A stretch of 64,000 bases of DNA from Zygaena filipendulae (taxonomy: Eukaryota; Arthropoda; Insecta; Lepidoptera; Zygaenidae), in contig OU015672.1 of assembly GCA_907165275.2 (NCBI GenBank), positions 1,842,501-1,906,500 of the forward strand, given 5' to 3'. Below are positions 58,801 to 64,000 of the stretch, one piece after another. The translations under genes and the position numbers were made by a program. The notes under the pieces are model-generated. The model did not search any database and was not told the origin of the DNA. It saw nothing but the letters and a program-made list of their open reading frames with translations. Position 1 is the stretch's first letter. Each line of letters begins with the position of its first letter.

Positions 58801-60105
58801 TTTTCCGAGTCAGAATCACTGCCACTATAGCGAGGGTTTTGGGTTTGCAGTTGCACAATGTTTCTGATTTCATCAGCGTTTTTGTTTTTATAAAGAACGT
58901 CAGTTACAGCTAACTGAATGCCATGCGCAAGGCAAACCTGATGATAAGTCTGTAAACTTCTTCCAACCTTCAACATTACGCTGGCTCCATCAGTGGTAAT
59001 TGCGACAATATCTCCATCCAAAGAAAGTTCAAATTCTGATAATTTATTATTTATGAGACGGACGCACGTTTCTGCTGGCATTGTGCCGTCGATTCGCATC
59101 AAACCCAGATTTTTAAAACGTGAGCCATCCTCGAGCCATACTCATCCCCGCAATGAATATTCAAATTCATATATCTGGCGTTGCGATTCGACGTCCATTC
59201 GTCGAAAGTTAGGGTCCCTAACGGACCCCTGCCATGCCATCACTGACAGGGAGTGTCCGACTTGCACGGACTAAAAACCCCTCCTCCAGGCCACTCATTG
59301 CGGCGACTGCCCGGAACTATCTAATAATACATCAGGCAGCCGCTGAGTGCTTTATAGTGTTACAAACAAACAGTTTACAAACAAGTGAGTGTAGGTATAC
59401 ACTCACTTTCTCATTTACGAACGATAGTGCCTAAGGATAACGCCTACCTTAGCTCATAGTATGCCTTGAAGATGGTGAAGGCTCTTGTATTCACATAAAA
59501 CTTACTAAGTAAGTATATAAATATGTAATTAAAATTTTCTTGAAAATGTGGTAGTTATCTGGTATAATAGGGATGTTGACTACTATTGAAAATCAAAATT
59601 CTAATTAGTCCGTCAGTTAGAAAATAAAAAAACAATAGACACGTATTTTTTGCTTTTTTAAATAAATTTAAATATACAGAGATAAAGGGCATTAAAGTTT
59701 AGGATGAGGAGGTCATGACGTCACTAACCGCAAAACCGCCATACAAACTGTCAGAATAGTGACGTCACGCGAAATTTCAACTCAATATATCGCCGTTATT
59801 TTTTGATTACGTAAAAAAAGAAAAAATACGTGTCCAATATTTTTTAATAATTTACAAGACGGACTAAAAAATAAAAATTAGTCAACATGCCCATTCCGAA
59901 AACAAAAACCGTTCAACTGTTAGCTAAAATTTTCAAATTAAATTCGCGTTAGGTAGAAATTATAATTTTTAGAAATTAATTTAAATACTATAAAGTAATA
60001 GAAAATAAACATTATGAATTTTTATTTTTATATTTTTTTTATAGTAAGTATTTATGTAGGTAATTTCACTCACCATGCAACAAGATGTAAAAAGACGAGT
60101 ATCAT
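40595..60105 (-). CDS. GH1 gene 2: complete beta-glucosidase/myrosinase-like glycoside hydrolase, 11 exons, 531 aa
   Basis: Family 1 glycoside hydrolase, a retaining beta-glycosidase. I assembled 11 exons (60074-60105, 56148-56254, 55474-55621, 54621-54787, 53149-53409, 51718-51806, 49382-49529, 44180-44343, 42967-43119, 41511-41602, 40595-40829); every intron is GT-AG and the phases add up to 1596 nt. Visible landmarks: signal peptide about 1-18; [14 protein letters not shown] at 30-43 with glycone-binding Gln38; the acid/base motif TINEP with Glu186; the nucleophile motif ITECG with Glu398, where the family norm is ITENG; LIDNFEW at 443-449. Length and spacing match insect GH1 enzymes. The C-terminus ends in a roughly 16-residue hydrophobic stretch after QYWR, which suggests a GPI signal or membrane anchor (inference). 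The substrate is unknown: beta-glucosidase, myrosinase-like and lactase-phlorizin-like names all fit. It is a tandem paralogue of the gene that starts at 18788. The introns hold Helitrons, MITEs, a LINE fragment, a hAT remnant and a pentanucleotide array. Confidence 0.93.
40857..41355 (+). mobile_element. Tandem pair of CACGTGTCACG-type Helitron units
   Basis: Two head-to-tail copies starting ATATATAAATCACGTGTCAC, ending CAGCTAG near 41103 and CAACTAG near 41354. It lies in intron 10 of GH1 gene 2. The same subfamily occurs at 42720-42898, at 46963-47431 (another tandem pair), and inverted at about 33265-33500. Confidence 0.82.
41511..41602 (-). CDS. GH1 gene 2 exon 10
   Basis: 92 nt with acceptor TTGCAG|GT and donor AG|GTAGGT. 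It encodes [18 protein letters not shown] and [13 protein letters not shown]; the DNFEW motif supplies the late glycone-binding Glu/Trp pair of GH1. Confidence 0.94.
41661..41987. mobile_element. CRE-bearing MITE copy 4
   Basis: TAGGGATGTGGACTA to GTCCACATGCCCATT. One intact TGACGTCA (41809-41816), the second mutated to TGACATCA. It lies in intron 9 of GH1 gene 2. Confidence 0.85.
42967..43119 (-). CDS. GH1 gene 2 exon 9 (nucleophile glutamate)
   Basis: 153 nt, phase 0 at both ends, with acceptor CCACAG|G and donor CAG|GTTTGT. It encodes [18 protein letters not shown], then [17 protein letters not shown] with nucleophile Glu398, then [11 protein letters not shown]. The residue after the nucleophile is Cys, where Asn is usual. 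Confidence 0.93.
44180..44343 (-). CDS. GH1 gene 2 exon 8
   Basis: 164 nt with acceptor TTAAAG|GT and a weak donor, CCG|GTACTC. It encodes [20 protein letters not shown] and ends at [11 protein letters not shown]. FxxxNHYTS is a conserved GH1 active-site strand. The phase-0 junction to [10 protein letters not shown] in exon 9 reads through cleanly. Confidence 0.92.
44394..44580 (+). mobile_element. Lep1-type Helitron (complete, short)
   Basis: TCCTAATAATATTATAAATG start and GCGGGGCACAGCTAG end, A and T flanks. It lies in intron 7 of GH1 gene 2, about 50 bp upstream of the exon 8 acceptor. Confidence 0.85.
44600..44784. repeat. CRE-bearing MITE, half copy
   Basis: Right half only, from GTCACGTCACGAG (mutated CRE) to GTCAACATCCCTA. 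Lies in intron 7 of GH1 gene 2, directly after the Helitron at 44394-44580. Confidence 0.75.
45140..45486. mobile_element. CAACGTGTTAATGAATTAAC MITE copy
   Basis: Same family, TATA on both flanks. Lies in intron 7 of GH1 gene 2. Confidence 0.85.
46080..46560 (+). repeat. CAAGTGCGAGTCGGACTCGC repeat element
   Basis: Starts GGACAAGTGCGAGTCGGACT and ends GACGGACAGACG ... GTGATCCTACAAGGG ... GAGGCGCGGAACCCCTAAAA, a repeat widespread in Lepidoptera. Fragments of the same family: 15000-15055 (start), 4715-4815 and 36035-36110 (ends). Confidence 0.65.
46963..47431 (+). mobile_element. Tandem pair of CACGTGTCACG-type Helitron units
   Basis: Copies at about 46963-47188 and 47189-47431, each beginning AATATATATAAATCACGTGT and ending in a CGCGG hairpin plus CTAG. 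It lies in intron 7 of GH1 gene 2, preceded by TCTTTATCTT simple repeats. Confidence 0.82.
47765..48088. mobile_element. CRE-bearing MITE, AGGCTAGTTTCC-ended variant
   Basis: Same interior but ends AATAGGCTAGTTTCCT / AGGAAACTAGCCTATT. One intact TGACGTCA at 47888-47895. Lies in intron 7 of GH1 gene 2. Confidence 0.75.
48193..48502 (+). mobile_element. Lep1-type Helitron
   Basis: TCCCTCCTAAAATTATAAAT start, hairpin GCGGGTGAAACCGC and then AACAGCTAG. Two core segments. It lies in intron 7 of GH1 gene 2. Confidence 0.8.
48709..48887. repeat. Degenerate copy of the palindromic MITE
   Basis: CTGCACTCAGAGTCG, AACTGCCGCAATCATGACG and an abbreviated right arm. Lies in intron 7 of GH1 gene 2. Confidence 0.65.
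49382..49529 (-). CDS. GH1 gene 2 exon 7
   Basis: 148 nt with acceptor CATCAG|AA and donor G|GTTAGT. It encodes [20 protein letters not shown] and ends [15 protein letters not shown], the usual loop before the FFxxNHYT segment. Confidence 0.94.
50033..50272. mobile_element. TTGGACATAGATAAGCAATA MITE copy (inverted)
   Basis: Same family, reversed relative to the other three; AATT flanks on both sides. Lies in intron 6 of GH1 gene 2, next to a Helitron. Confidence 0.82.
50277..50478 (+). mobile_element. Lep1-type Helitron (complete)
   Basis: TCCTTACTAATATTATAAAT start, GCGGGTGAAACCGC hairpin, CTAG end, A/T flanks. It is inserted within 5 bp of the end of a TTGGAC-type MITE in intron 6 of GH1 gene 2. 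Confidence 0.88.
50609..50732. repeat. Inverted repeat of CGCGAGAATCTTGCGAG
   Basis: CTCCACATTCACGCGAGAAT plus CTTGCGAGGACGCGAGA at the left, TCTCGCGTTCTCGCAAGATT plus CTCGCGTGAATATGGAG at the right, about 38-bp arms separated by about 45 bp. Lies in intron 6 of GH1 gene 2. Confidence 0.75.
51242..51656. repeat. Long hairpin-forming inverted repeat in intron 6 of GH1 gene 2
   Basis: Arms 51242-51410 and 51485-51656, about 170 bp each and nearly identical by eye (a few substitutions and a small indel near AAGCTTC), with a 74-bp loop. The arm edge is about 60 nt from the exon 6 donor at 51717. The sequence has no other copy in the window and shows no obvious target duplication. Confidence 0.92.
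51718..51806 (-). CDS. GH1 gene 2 exon 6
   Basis: 89 nt with acceptor TCAG|GC and a non-consensus donor, ATG|GTTTGT. It encodes [20 protein letters not shown] and then [10 protein letters not shown]. It has the same length and phase as gene 1 exon 6. Confidence 0.92.
52275..52985. mobile_element. CRE-bearing MITE split by a LINE insertion
   Basis: The MITE runs 52275-52445 (TGACGTCA at 52351-52358) and resumes at about 52925-52985 with TATCTAACTGACGGAC. The gap is a truncated LINE. Lies in intron 5 of GH1 gene 2. Confidence 0.75.
52440..52925 (-). mobile_element. 5'-truncated non-LTR retrotransposon (C-terminal fragment)
   Basis: Minus-strand frame 52587-52916 includes [37 protein letters not shown] and [20 protein letters not shown], a C-terminal domain pattern common in animal non-LTR retrotransposon ORFs. 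After the stop come a short 3' UTR and an AATAAATGAATAAAAATAAT tail. A 21-bp direct duplication (GGGACCGATCGATCACCACTT) marks the 5' end. The host repeats TTATTATT at both junctions, consistent with a target duplication. Confidence 0.8.
53149..53409 (-). CDS. GH1 gene 2 exon 5 (acid/base glutamate)
   Basis: 261 nt with acceptor CCAG|GC and donor G|GTGTGT. It encodes [20 protein letters not shown] and then [13 protein letters not shown], carrying the catalytic acid/base Glu186, and continues to [18 protein letters not shown]. Confidence 0.95.
54621..54787 (-). CDS. GH1 gene 2 exon 4
   Basis: 167 nt with acceptor CAG|A and donor G|GTGAGA. It encodes [20 protein letters not shown] and the [16 protein letters not shown] strand, both typical of GH1. 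Confidence 0.95.
55474..55621 (-). CDS. GH1 gene 2 exon 3
   Basis: 148 nt with acceptor TTTCAG|GT and donor AG|GTAAAC. It encodes [15 protein letters not shown], then the [12 protein letters not shown] segment with the conserved His/Asp surroundings of the GH1 barrel, and ends at LGLDFYR. Confidence 0.95.
56148..56254 (-). CDS. GH1 gene 2 exon 2
   Basis: 107 nt with acceptor TTTCAG|C and donor G|GTAAGC. It encodes the end of the signal peptide and the GH1 N-terminal signature, including [19 protein letters not shown] with glycone-site Gln38. It is the same length as gene 1 exon 2. Confidence 0.95.
56544..57340. repeat. Pentanucleotide array in ordered blocks
   Basis: About 800 bp. After a few TTCTA/TTCTG units come 17 uninterrupted TTCGG units (56582-56666), 75 TTCTG units (56667-57041), 46 TTCTA units (57042-57271), a short mixed zone, and nine TCCTA units (57292-57336). 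It lies in intron 1 of GH1 gene 2, so the transcript would read CAGAA/TAGAA units. The long open frame on the plus strand is a by-product of the 15-bp periodicity. Confidence 0.97.
57489..57552. repeat. 28-bp-arm perfect hairpin with 8-nt loop
   Basis: AAAATTGG, A-run, CCGACACGGAC, loop ATTATTAA, GTCCGTGTCGG, T-run, CCAATTTT. Only the A/T run differs in length (9 against 7). It lies between the pentanucleotide array and the hAT frame, next to ACCGGTATT repeats (57405-57450) that may be hAT subterminal repeats. Confidence 0.85.
57660..59235 (-). pseudogene. hAT-superfamily (ZBED-type) transposase remnant
   Basis: Frame 59102-57660 (480 aa) contains [19 protein letters not shown] (a catalytic Asp region), [18 protein letters not shown] and the C-terminal dimerisation block [20 protein letters not shown] then [18 protein letters not shown]. 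Upstream, in another frame, [20 protein letters not shown] with the first Asp runs to about 59235, so one frameshift near 59130 separates the two. The BED zinc finger is missing. It lies in intron 1 of GH1 gene 2 on the same strand as that gene. Probably dead as a transposase; domestication is not supported. Confidence 0.88.
59568..59895. mobile_element. CRE-bearing MITE copy 5
   Basis: TAGGGATGTTGACTA to GTCAACATGCCCATT. TGACGTCA at 59716-59723 and 59760-59767. Lies in intron 1 of GH1 gene 2, about 180-510 bp downstream of exon 1. Confidence 0.85.
60074..60105 (-). CDS. GH1 gene 2 exon 1 (signal-peptide exon, 32 nt)
   Basis: Encodes [10 protein letters not shown] plus two bases of the next codon (TG). 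The donor reads TG|GTGAGTGAAA, the same context as gene 1 exon 1. Joined to the acceptor at 56254 it gives Cys11 followed by ALVFVAS, a convincing secretory signal. It was chosen because no in-frame ATG lies in exon 2 and because the phase (2) and donor context match the paralogue. Confidence 0.82.
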
Positions 60106-60163
60106 GATTAACACTGTTTATTTTAATGATAAAGAAAAACATCCCGGCTTAGCGATCCGAGTG

Positions 60164-60248
60164 TACTTATACGTTCAAGTATCACTAGTCTTTTCCCGCA
60201 GACCCACCTGCGGAATTTTTCATGTCGAACTTTGTACAACCGTTTATA
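60164..60248 (-). promoter_or_regulatory. Putative core promoter region of GH1 gene 2
   Basis: Two TATA-like motifs precede the ATG at 60105 on the minus strand: TATAAGTA at 60164-60171 and TATAAA at 60243-60248. Use of the far one would place a short upstream ATG in the leader. I cannot decide between them from sequence. Confidence 0.25.
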
Positions 60249-60249
60249 T

Positions 60250-62575
60250 TCCAATCGTTTATCTTTTTGCTTACTTTCCAATGCAACTGTCACGCGACGG
60301 GCGGCGACTTGTCGTGCGTTCGCTTAAGGAACGCTAATCGACGTGAAAATACAGTCTTTTGGAACCTTCCTGTTTAAAAGCTGTCCTGTAACTATGTTTG
60401 TTCTGTTGGAATCTTGCAACTCAATTTTGAAGCGGATATCTTCAACCGATCGAGTTAAAATTTTGTATACACGTTTAGTTTGGATGACAATGCATGGTTT
60501 ATTCTTTTTAGCCCATTTGAATAAAAGTTTCTTTTTAAAAATGGTTTGTAGAAAGGATTTTTTACTTTTAAATTTTTTACTTTTAAAAAAGGAGGGCTAT
60601 GTTAAAGCGTTAGCGACGAACTGTTAAAAAACATAGATGTGCGAATTTTCATAACTCAGCTTCACTTGTGAATACGAGAACTAACAAATCTACGCTAACT
60701 AAAGAGGTAAAGTTTGTAAGTTTGTGAGTTTGTTCGTAGGAAGTAATCTGTGGAACTATTAAGCCAATTTTAAAAACTCTTTCACTGATAGGAAACTACA
60801 GTATCCCTGAAGTGACATAGGATACTTTTTAGAGTTCCCAAGGGACTTCCGAAATTCACGCGGGTAAAACCTTGGGGAACAGCTAAACAGTAATGGAGAT
60901 AAATACCTCACTCAAAAACTGCTGTTGAGTAGGTACCATTTTGTTACTGCCATTGAGCAAAAACGTAACAGACAGACTTCCGCTGTGATATTAATATAGA
61001 CAGTAGAATTAATGCATTATTCTCGTTATAAAATTAAAGACGGGTTTAGCGACGGCTCAAAACTGCGACTGCGTTCTCAGTAATTTAACAATTTATTCAT
61101 TCACTAGCTGTGCCCCCCGGATTCACCGGCGTGAGTTTTAGATTCGGAATTCCCGCAGGAACTATTTTTTTCTAACATAAAAGTAGCCTAGTTACTCCGT
61201 GTAACGTCAGCGATTTGCAGTGAAAGGCCCGTTAAAATTGGTCCAGTTGTTTCAAAGATTAGCCGGAACAATTAGACTGCCAGACAGACAGACAAAAATT
61301 TCATAAATTAATTTTTCATATAAGTACCGTGTGTAATTTCATATGCATTTAGTGAAAAGCTGTTAATTTGGAATGTGTAGATGTACCTATAGATGTAAAT
61401 TAGATTATACGAGTTATTTTTACTTAACGCCCATAACCGGCTGGTCAAAATTGTGTAATTGTCAAAAAATTTGCAGATGGTCGGCATTTTTTGGAACAAT
61501 ATCACAATAGAAAATATTGAATTCATGGCATATCTACCTACGTAAATTTTTGAACATTTTATTGAAAACTTTAAGTTTAAATTTATATACATAAAATTCT
61601 TTCACTTATAGGAAGCTGCAGTGATTATAGGGTACTTTTTACCCCGGAATTTCCGCGGGAATTCCAGAGTTTGAGTTCGTGAGTTCGTGAGTTTGTGAGG
61701 TTGTAGGGGGTATCTCTGGATCTGCTGATCCGAGTTTAAAAATTCTTTCACTTATAGGAAGCTAAAATGATCCTGAGTGACATAGACTACTTTTTATCCC
61801 GGAATTCCCGCGGTGACTCCGGAGTTTGTGAGATTGTAATCTCTGGATCTAGTGAACCGAGTTTAAAAATTCTTTCACCTACTTACAGGATGAATTTTTT
61901 CTTAAAAAGTTTTTATAAAACAAGCTTTTATTTAAAGAACTAGCTGGTGCCCGCGGTTTCGCCCGCGTGAATTTTCGACCCTTGCAATGACAGCAATGAC
62001 GTTAGATTTTCTCACTCTTTTAAAACGTAGTGGTTATATACTCTTTAGTCTCAAAGAAAATATAATCACATCATCTGTCTCTCCAAGTTTTAAAACTGTC
62101 ACTTCGCGAAAAATCAATTCAAAAGAAAAAATGCATATCTCGGAAAAGGTTTTATCATGTTCGTTATGTAACATTATTTCGAAGCTTTCGACCATTGCAT
62201 TGCGCTGAAGTCTTTAACTGATGATAACTTTTTTCCCCTATGTCCAAAGACATTCTATATAATATTTTCTTTGTCCTATTTCGATGAAACAAAGCCTATA
62301 TGTTGCTCCAGACTTAGCTTAATCTACTACCTACTGAAAACTGCATGATGAGGAGATTATCGCGAACAGACAGACAGAAAAGAATTTTTTTTGGGCTTGG
62401 TTACTCTTCTTTTATCACCCCTCTCAATTTTAGGTTATATATATTCAATGTACAGAATCGCGGCTTTACTCTTTTACTATAGTATAGATAGATAGATAAA
62501 TAGATAAACCATGTATTGTCATCCAAACTAAACGTGTATACAAAATTTCAGCTCAATCGGTTGAAAATATCTGCT
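60250..62575. other. 5' flank of GH1 gene 2, repeats only
   Basis: A unit at about 60345-60610 with a GTGTACAAAATTTC-type core, Helitrons ending at 60886 and starting at 61105, the tandem unit 61590-61905, another start at 61940 and a unit at 62240-62480 shared with 27584. No exon of a third GH1 gene is visible. Confidence 0.55.
61590..61905 (+). mobile_element. Helitron-derived tandem core units
   Basis: Three repeats of the core TTCTTTCACTTATAGGAAGC ... CCCGGAATT ... GTGAGATTGTA ... TCTCTGGATCT, without a clear CTAG end. It is related to the tandem at 14201-14860. Lies in the intergenic region right of gene 2. Confidence 0.7.
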
Positions 62576-62830
62576 TCAAATCAAATCAAATCAAATCAAA
62601 TCAAATATACTTTATTGCACACACAGTAGAAGACACAAAATTTACAAAACACAGAAACATATGGATACGTACAACGAGGCGACCTATATTGCTGAAAGCA
62701 ATTTTTTCATAGGCAGCCTCCTCTGCTTCATAATTGAGTTGCAAGATTCCACCCGTACAGACATATTTACATACATAATATATACATTGTAAGTTAAATA
62801 AAAGCTTTTAAACAGTATAAAGGATAGAAG
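62576..62830. repeat. CAAAT-repeat-tailed retroelement 3' end
   Basis: Five CAAAT units followed by ATACTTTATTGCACACACAG and a GAGGCGACC segment. Together this looks like the reversed 3' tail of a non-LTR element or SINE common in Lepidoptera. Confidence 0.5.
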
Positions 62831-62917
62831 GTTAACGAGGGACCCATTAAACCCTCAATAACTCATGGTGACTAAATCTAACGAGTTTTTACTTCGTCTG
62901 AGAACTAATATTATAAA

Positions 62918-63186
62918 TGGACATAGATAAGCAATAGTGTGTTAACCCACACTGGAGAAATTTTGAGTAAATCGTATTTTAAAATTATTGCTTCATTTTC
63001 TGTCAACATTTTTTATGTTCAATATTTAGTTACATACTTAAACAATGTAATAAGGTAAACACATAAATAAAAAACGGTTAACTGGTAGAGAATGCAAAAA
63101 AAAAAACGTTCCATAACTCTCAATAAATCGTTCTGAATAGGTGACTTAATTTTGTGGGTTAACATGTTATTGCTTATCTGCGTCCA
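62918..63186. mobile_element. TTGGACATAGATAAGCAATA MITE copy with small insertion
   Basis: Same family; an extra roughly 27 bp (GGTTAACTGGTAGAGAATGC plus A-run) interrupts it near 63077. Confidence 0.8.
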
Positions 63187-63361
63187 AATGCGAGGGGGAG
63201 TTTGTTTGACTGTTGAGGTTTCGCGTCTTAACTATACATAGTATTATATTATATGTGACTATAGGTACCTGTGATACTCAACCGATTGTTATCATCAAAT
63301 TTCGCATATACACGTTGTTAAGGGTACAGAGAAGGACATTAGGTACTTAGGAAACTCAGAC

Positions 63362-63670
63362 AAAATTGTAATTAGTCCGTCAGTTAGAAAATAAAAAAAT
63401 AATGGACACGTATTTTTTGCTTTTTCAAATTAATGAAAACATACATAGATATAGCGCACTAAAGTCTAGGGTGGGGGACTCGTGACGTCATTATTCGGTA
63501 TAAGCCCCGTACAAACTGCACCGTGTTGTGACGTCACGGGAAACTTCAACCCAATGTATCGCCTTTATATTTTGATTAAGTAAAAAAATAAAAAATACGT
63601 GTCCAATATTTTTCATTAATCTACACGACGAACTAAAAAAAATTAGTCAAGTAGCCATGTGTGACGTCAC
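63362..63670. mobile_element. CRE-bearing MITE copy 6 (variant)
   Basis: Closest to the copy at 40150-40470. TGACGTCA at 63483-63490, 63529-63536 and 63662-63669. Lies about 3.3 kb upstream of the ATG of GH1 gene 2. Confidence 0.8.
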
Positions 63671-64000
63671 ACTATAGGGAGGGGAGGGTCTACCTAGCCA
63701 ATTACCGAGGGTGAAACCGCGGGGTCAGCTAGTAGAAATATAAAAGAATACTGATATATCACAATGAAAACCTTGATTAAAAACGTGGGTTGGCGCGAAT
63801 GAATGACCTTTGCCATAAGTTCAGTTTGTACGCACTCGGCGCGCCATCGCCAGCGGCAGTACAAAGGAAAGGGAGCCGTTGAACCCTCACCATCCGTCAT
63901 GAAATCGGAAATCTTTGCGTGTAATTAAAAAAAACCACACTAAACATAAAATTTTTTTTTTTAGATAATTAAGACAAGAATCGAATTTCATTCAATACGT

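Larger units (their letters stand above)
1388..63733. repeat. Dispersed Lep1-type Helitron copies and fragments (index)
   Basis: Further copies recognised by GGTTTCACCCGCGG / GGGTGAAACCGCGG hairpins near CTAG or ACTAGCTG. Plus orientation, approximate ends at 5195, 7481, 8905, 9929, 15766, 21782, 22193, 27117, 37914, 39112, 39935, 42714, 49730, 56122, 56388, 60886, 63733. Minus orientation, approximate starts at 1388, 6671, 8460, 8551, 10037, 10498, 12750, 20181, 26344, 26652, 27584, 27880, 33269, 38110, 45494, 49843, 50499, 54843, 55820, 61105, 61940. One subfamily (8551, 10498, 26344 inverted; 22193 plus) carries GGACAAAGCATTTTATA and GAACACACCCTCCAAGTTTC. None encodes Rep/helicase. Confidence 0.75.

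Noticed and set aside
60014..60337. 107-residue plus-strand frame across the start of GH1 gene 2
   Set aside because: It is antisense to the signal-peptide exon and its promoter, with no recognisable domain.

Overview
The window looks like lepidopteran nuclear DNA (moth or butterfly; species not determined). It is AT-rich, its genes have many introns, and it is packed with short non-autonomous transposons. The most frequent of these are Lep1-type Helitrons, whose 3' ends carry a GCGGGT-GAA-ACCGC type hairpin followed by CTAG and whose 5' ends often read TCCT-ACTAATATTATAAATG.

Host genes. I find two tandem paralogous genes of glycoside hydrolase family 1 (GH1, beta-glucosidase/myrosinase-like), both on the minus strand. 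The right-hand gene (here gene 2) is complete: 11 exons from the ATG at 60105 to the stop at 40595, with consistent phases at all ten junctions and 1596 coding nt (531 aa). The left-hand gene (gene 1) starts at 18788 and leaves the window at its left edge after six visible exons (267 aa). Exons 2-6 of the two genes have exactly the same lengths (107, 148, 167, 261, 89 nt) and phases. Both begin with a very small signal-peptide exon, 29 nt in gene 1 and 32 nt in gene 2, with the same donor context. I see no other host gene; 18.8-40.6 kb and 60.2-64 kb appear intergenic and are mostly repeats.

Layout. 1-6.3 kb: gene 1 exons 6 to 2, with Helitrons, a tRNA-derived SINE and a TIR element. 6.3-18.8 kb: 12.5-kb intron 1 of gene 1, holding MITEs and the left arm of a large inverted duplication. 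15.06-20.89 kb: that inverted duplication, whose 1.64-kb loop contains gene 1 exon 1 and its putative TATA box. 20.9-40.6 kb: intergenic, with a Jockey-type LINE fragment, foldback MITEs and a 1.4-kb TIR element. 40.6-60.1 kb: gene 2, with introns carrying a 170-bp-arm hairpin, a LINE nested in a MITE, a hAT transposase remnant and a roughly 800-bp pentanucleotide array. 60.1-64 kb: 5' flank of gene 2 and repeats.

How it fits together. The two GH1 enzymes are predicted to be secreted. Gene 2 also ends in a hydrophobic tail that suggests membrane or GPI anchoring. Both genes probably act on glucosides (digestion or plant-glucoside metabolism), but the substrate cannot be read from sequence. 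The main points of interest are architectural: an exon held inside a long inverted repeat, a strong intronic hairpin, block-structured ATTCT-type repeats, and a MITE family that carries paired TGACGTCA palindromes through and around the locus.
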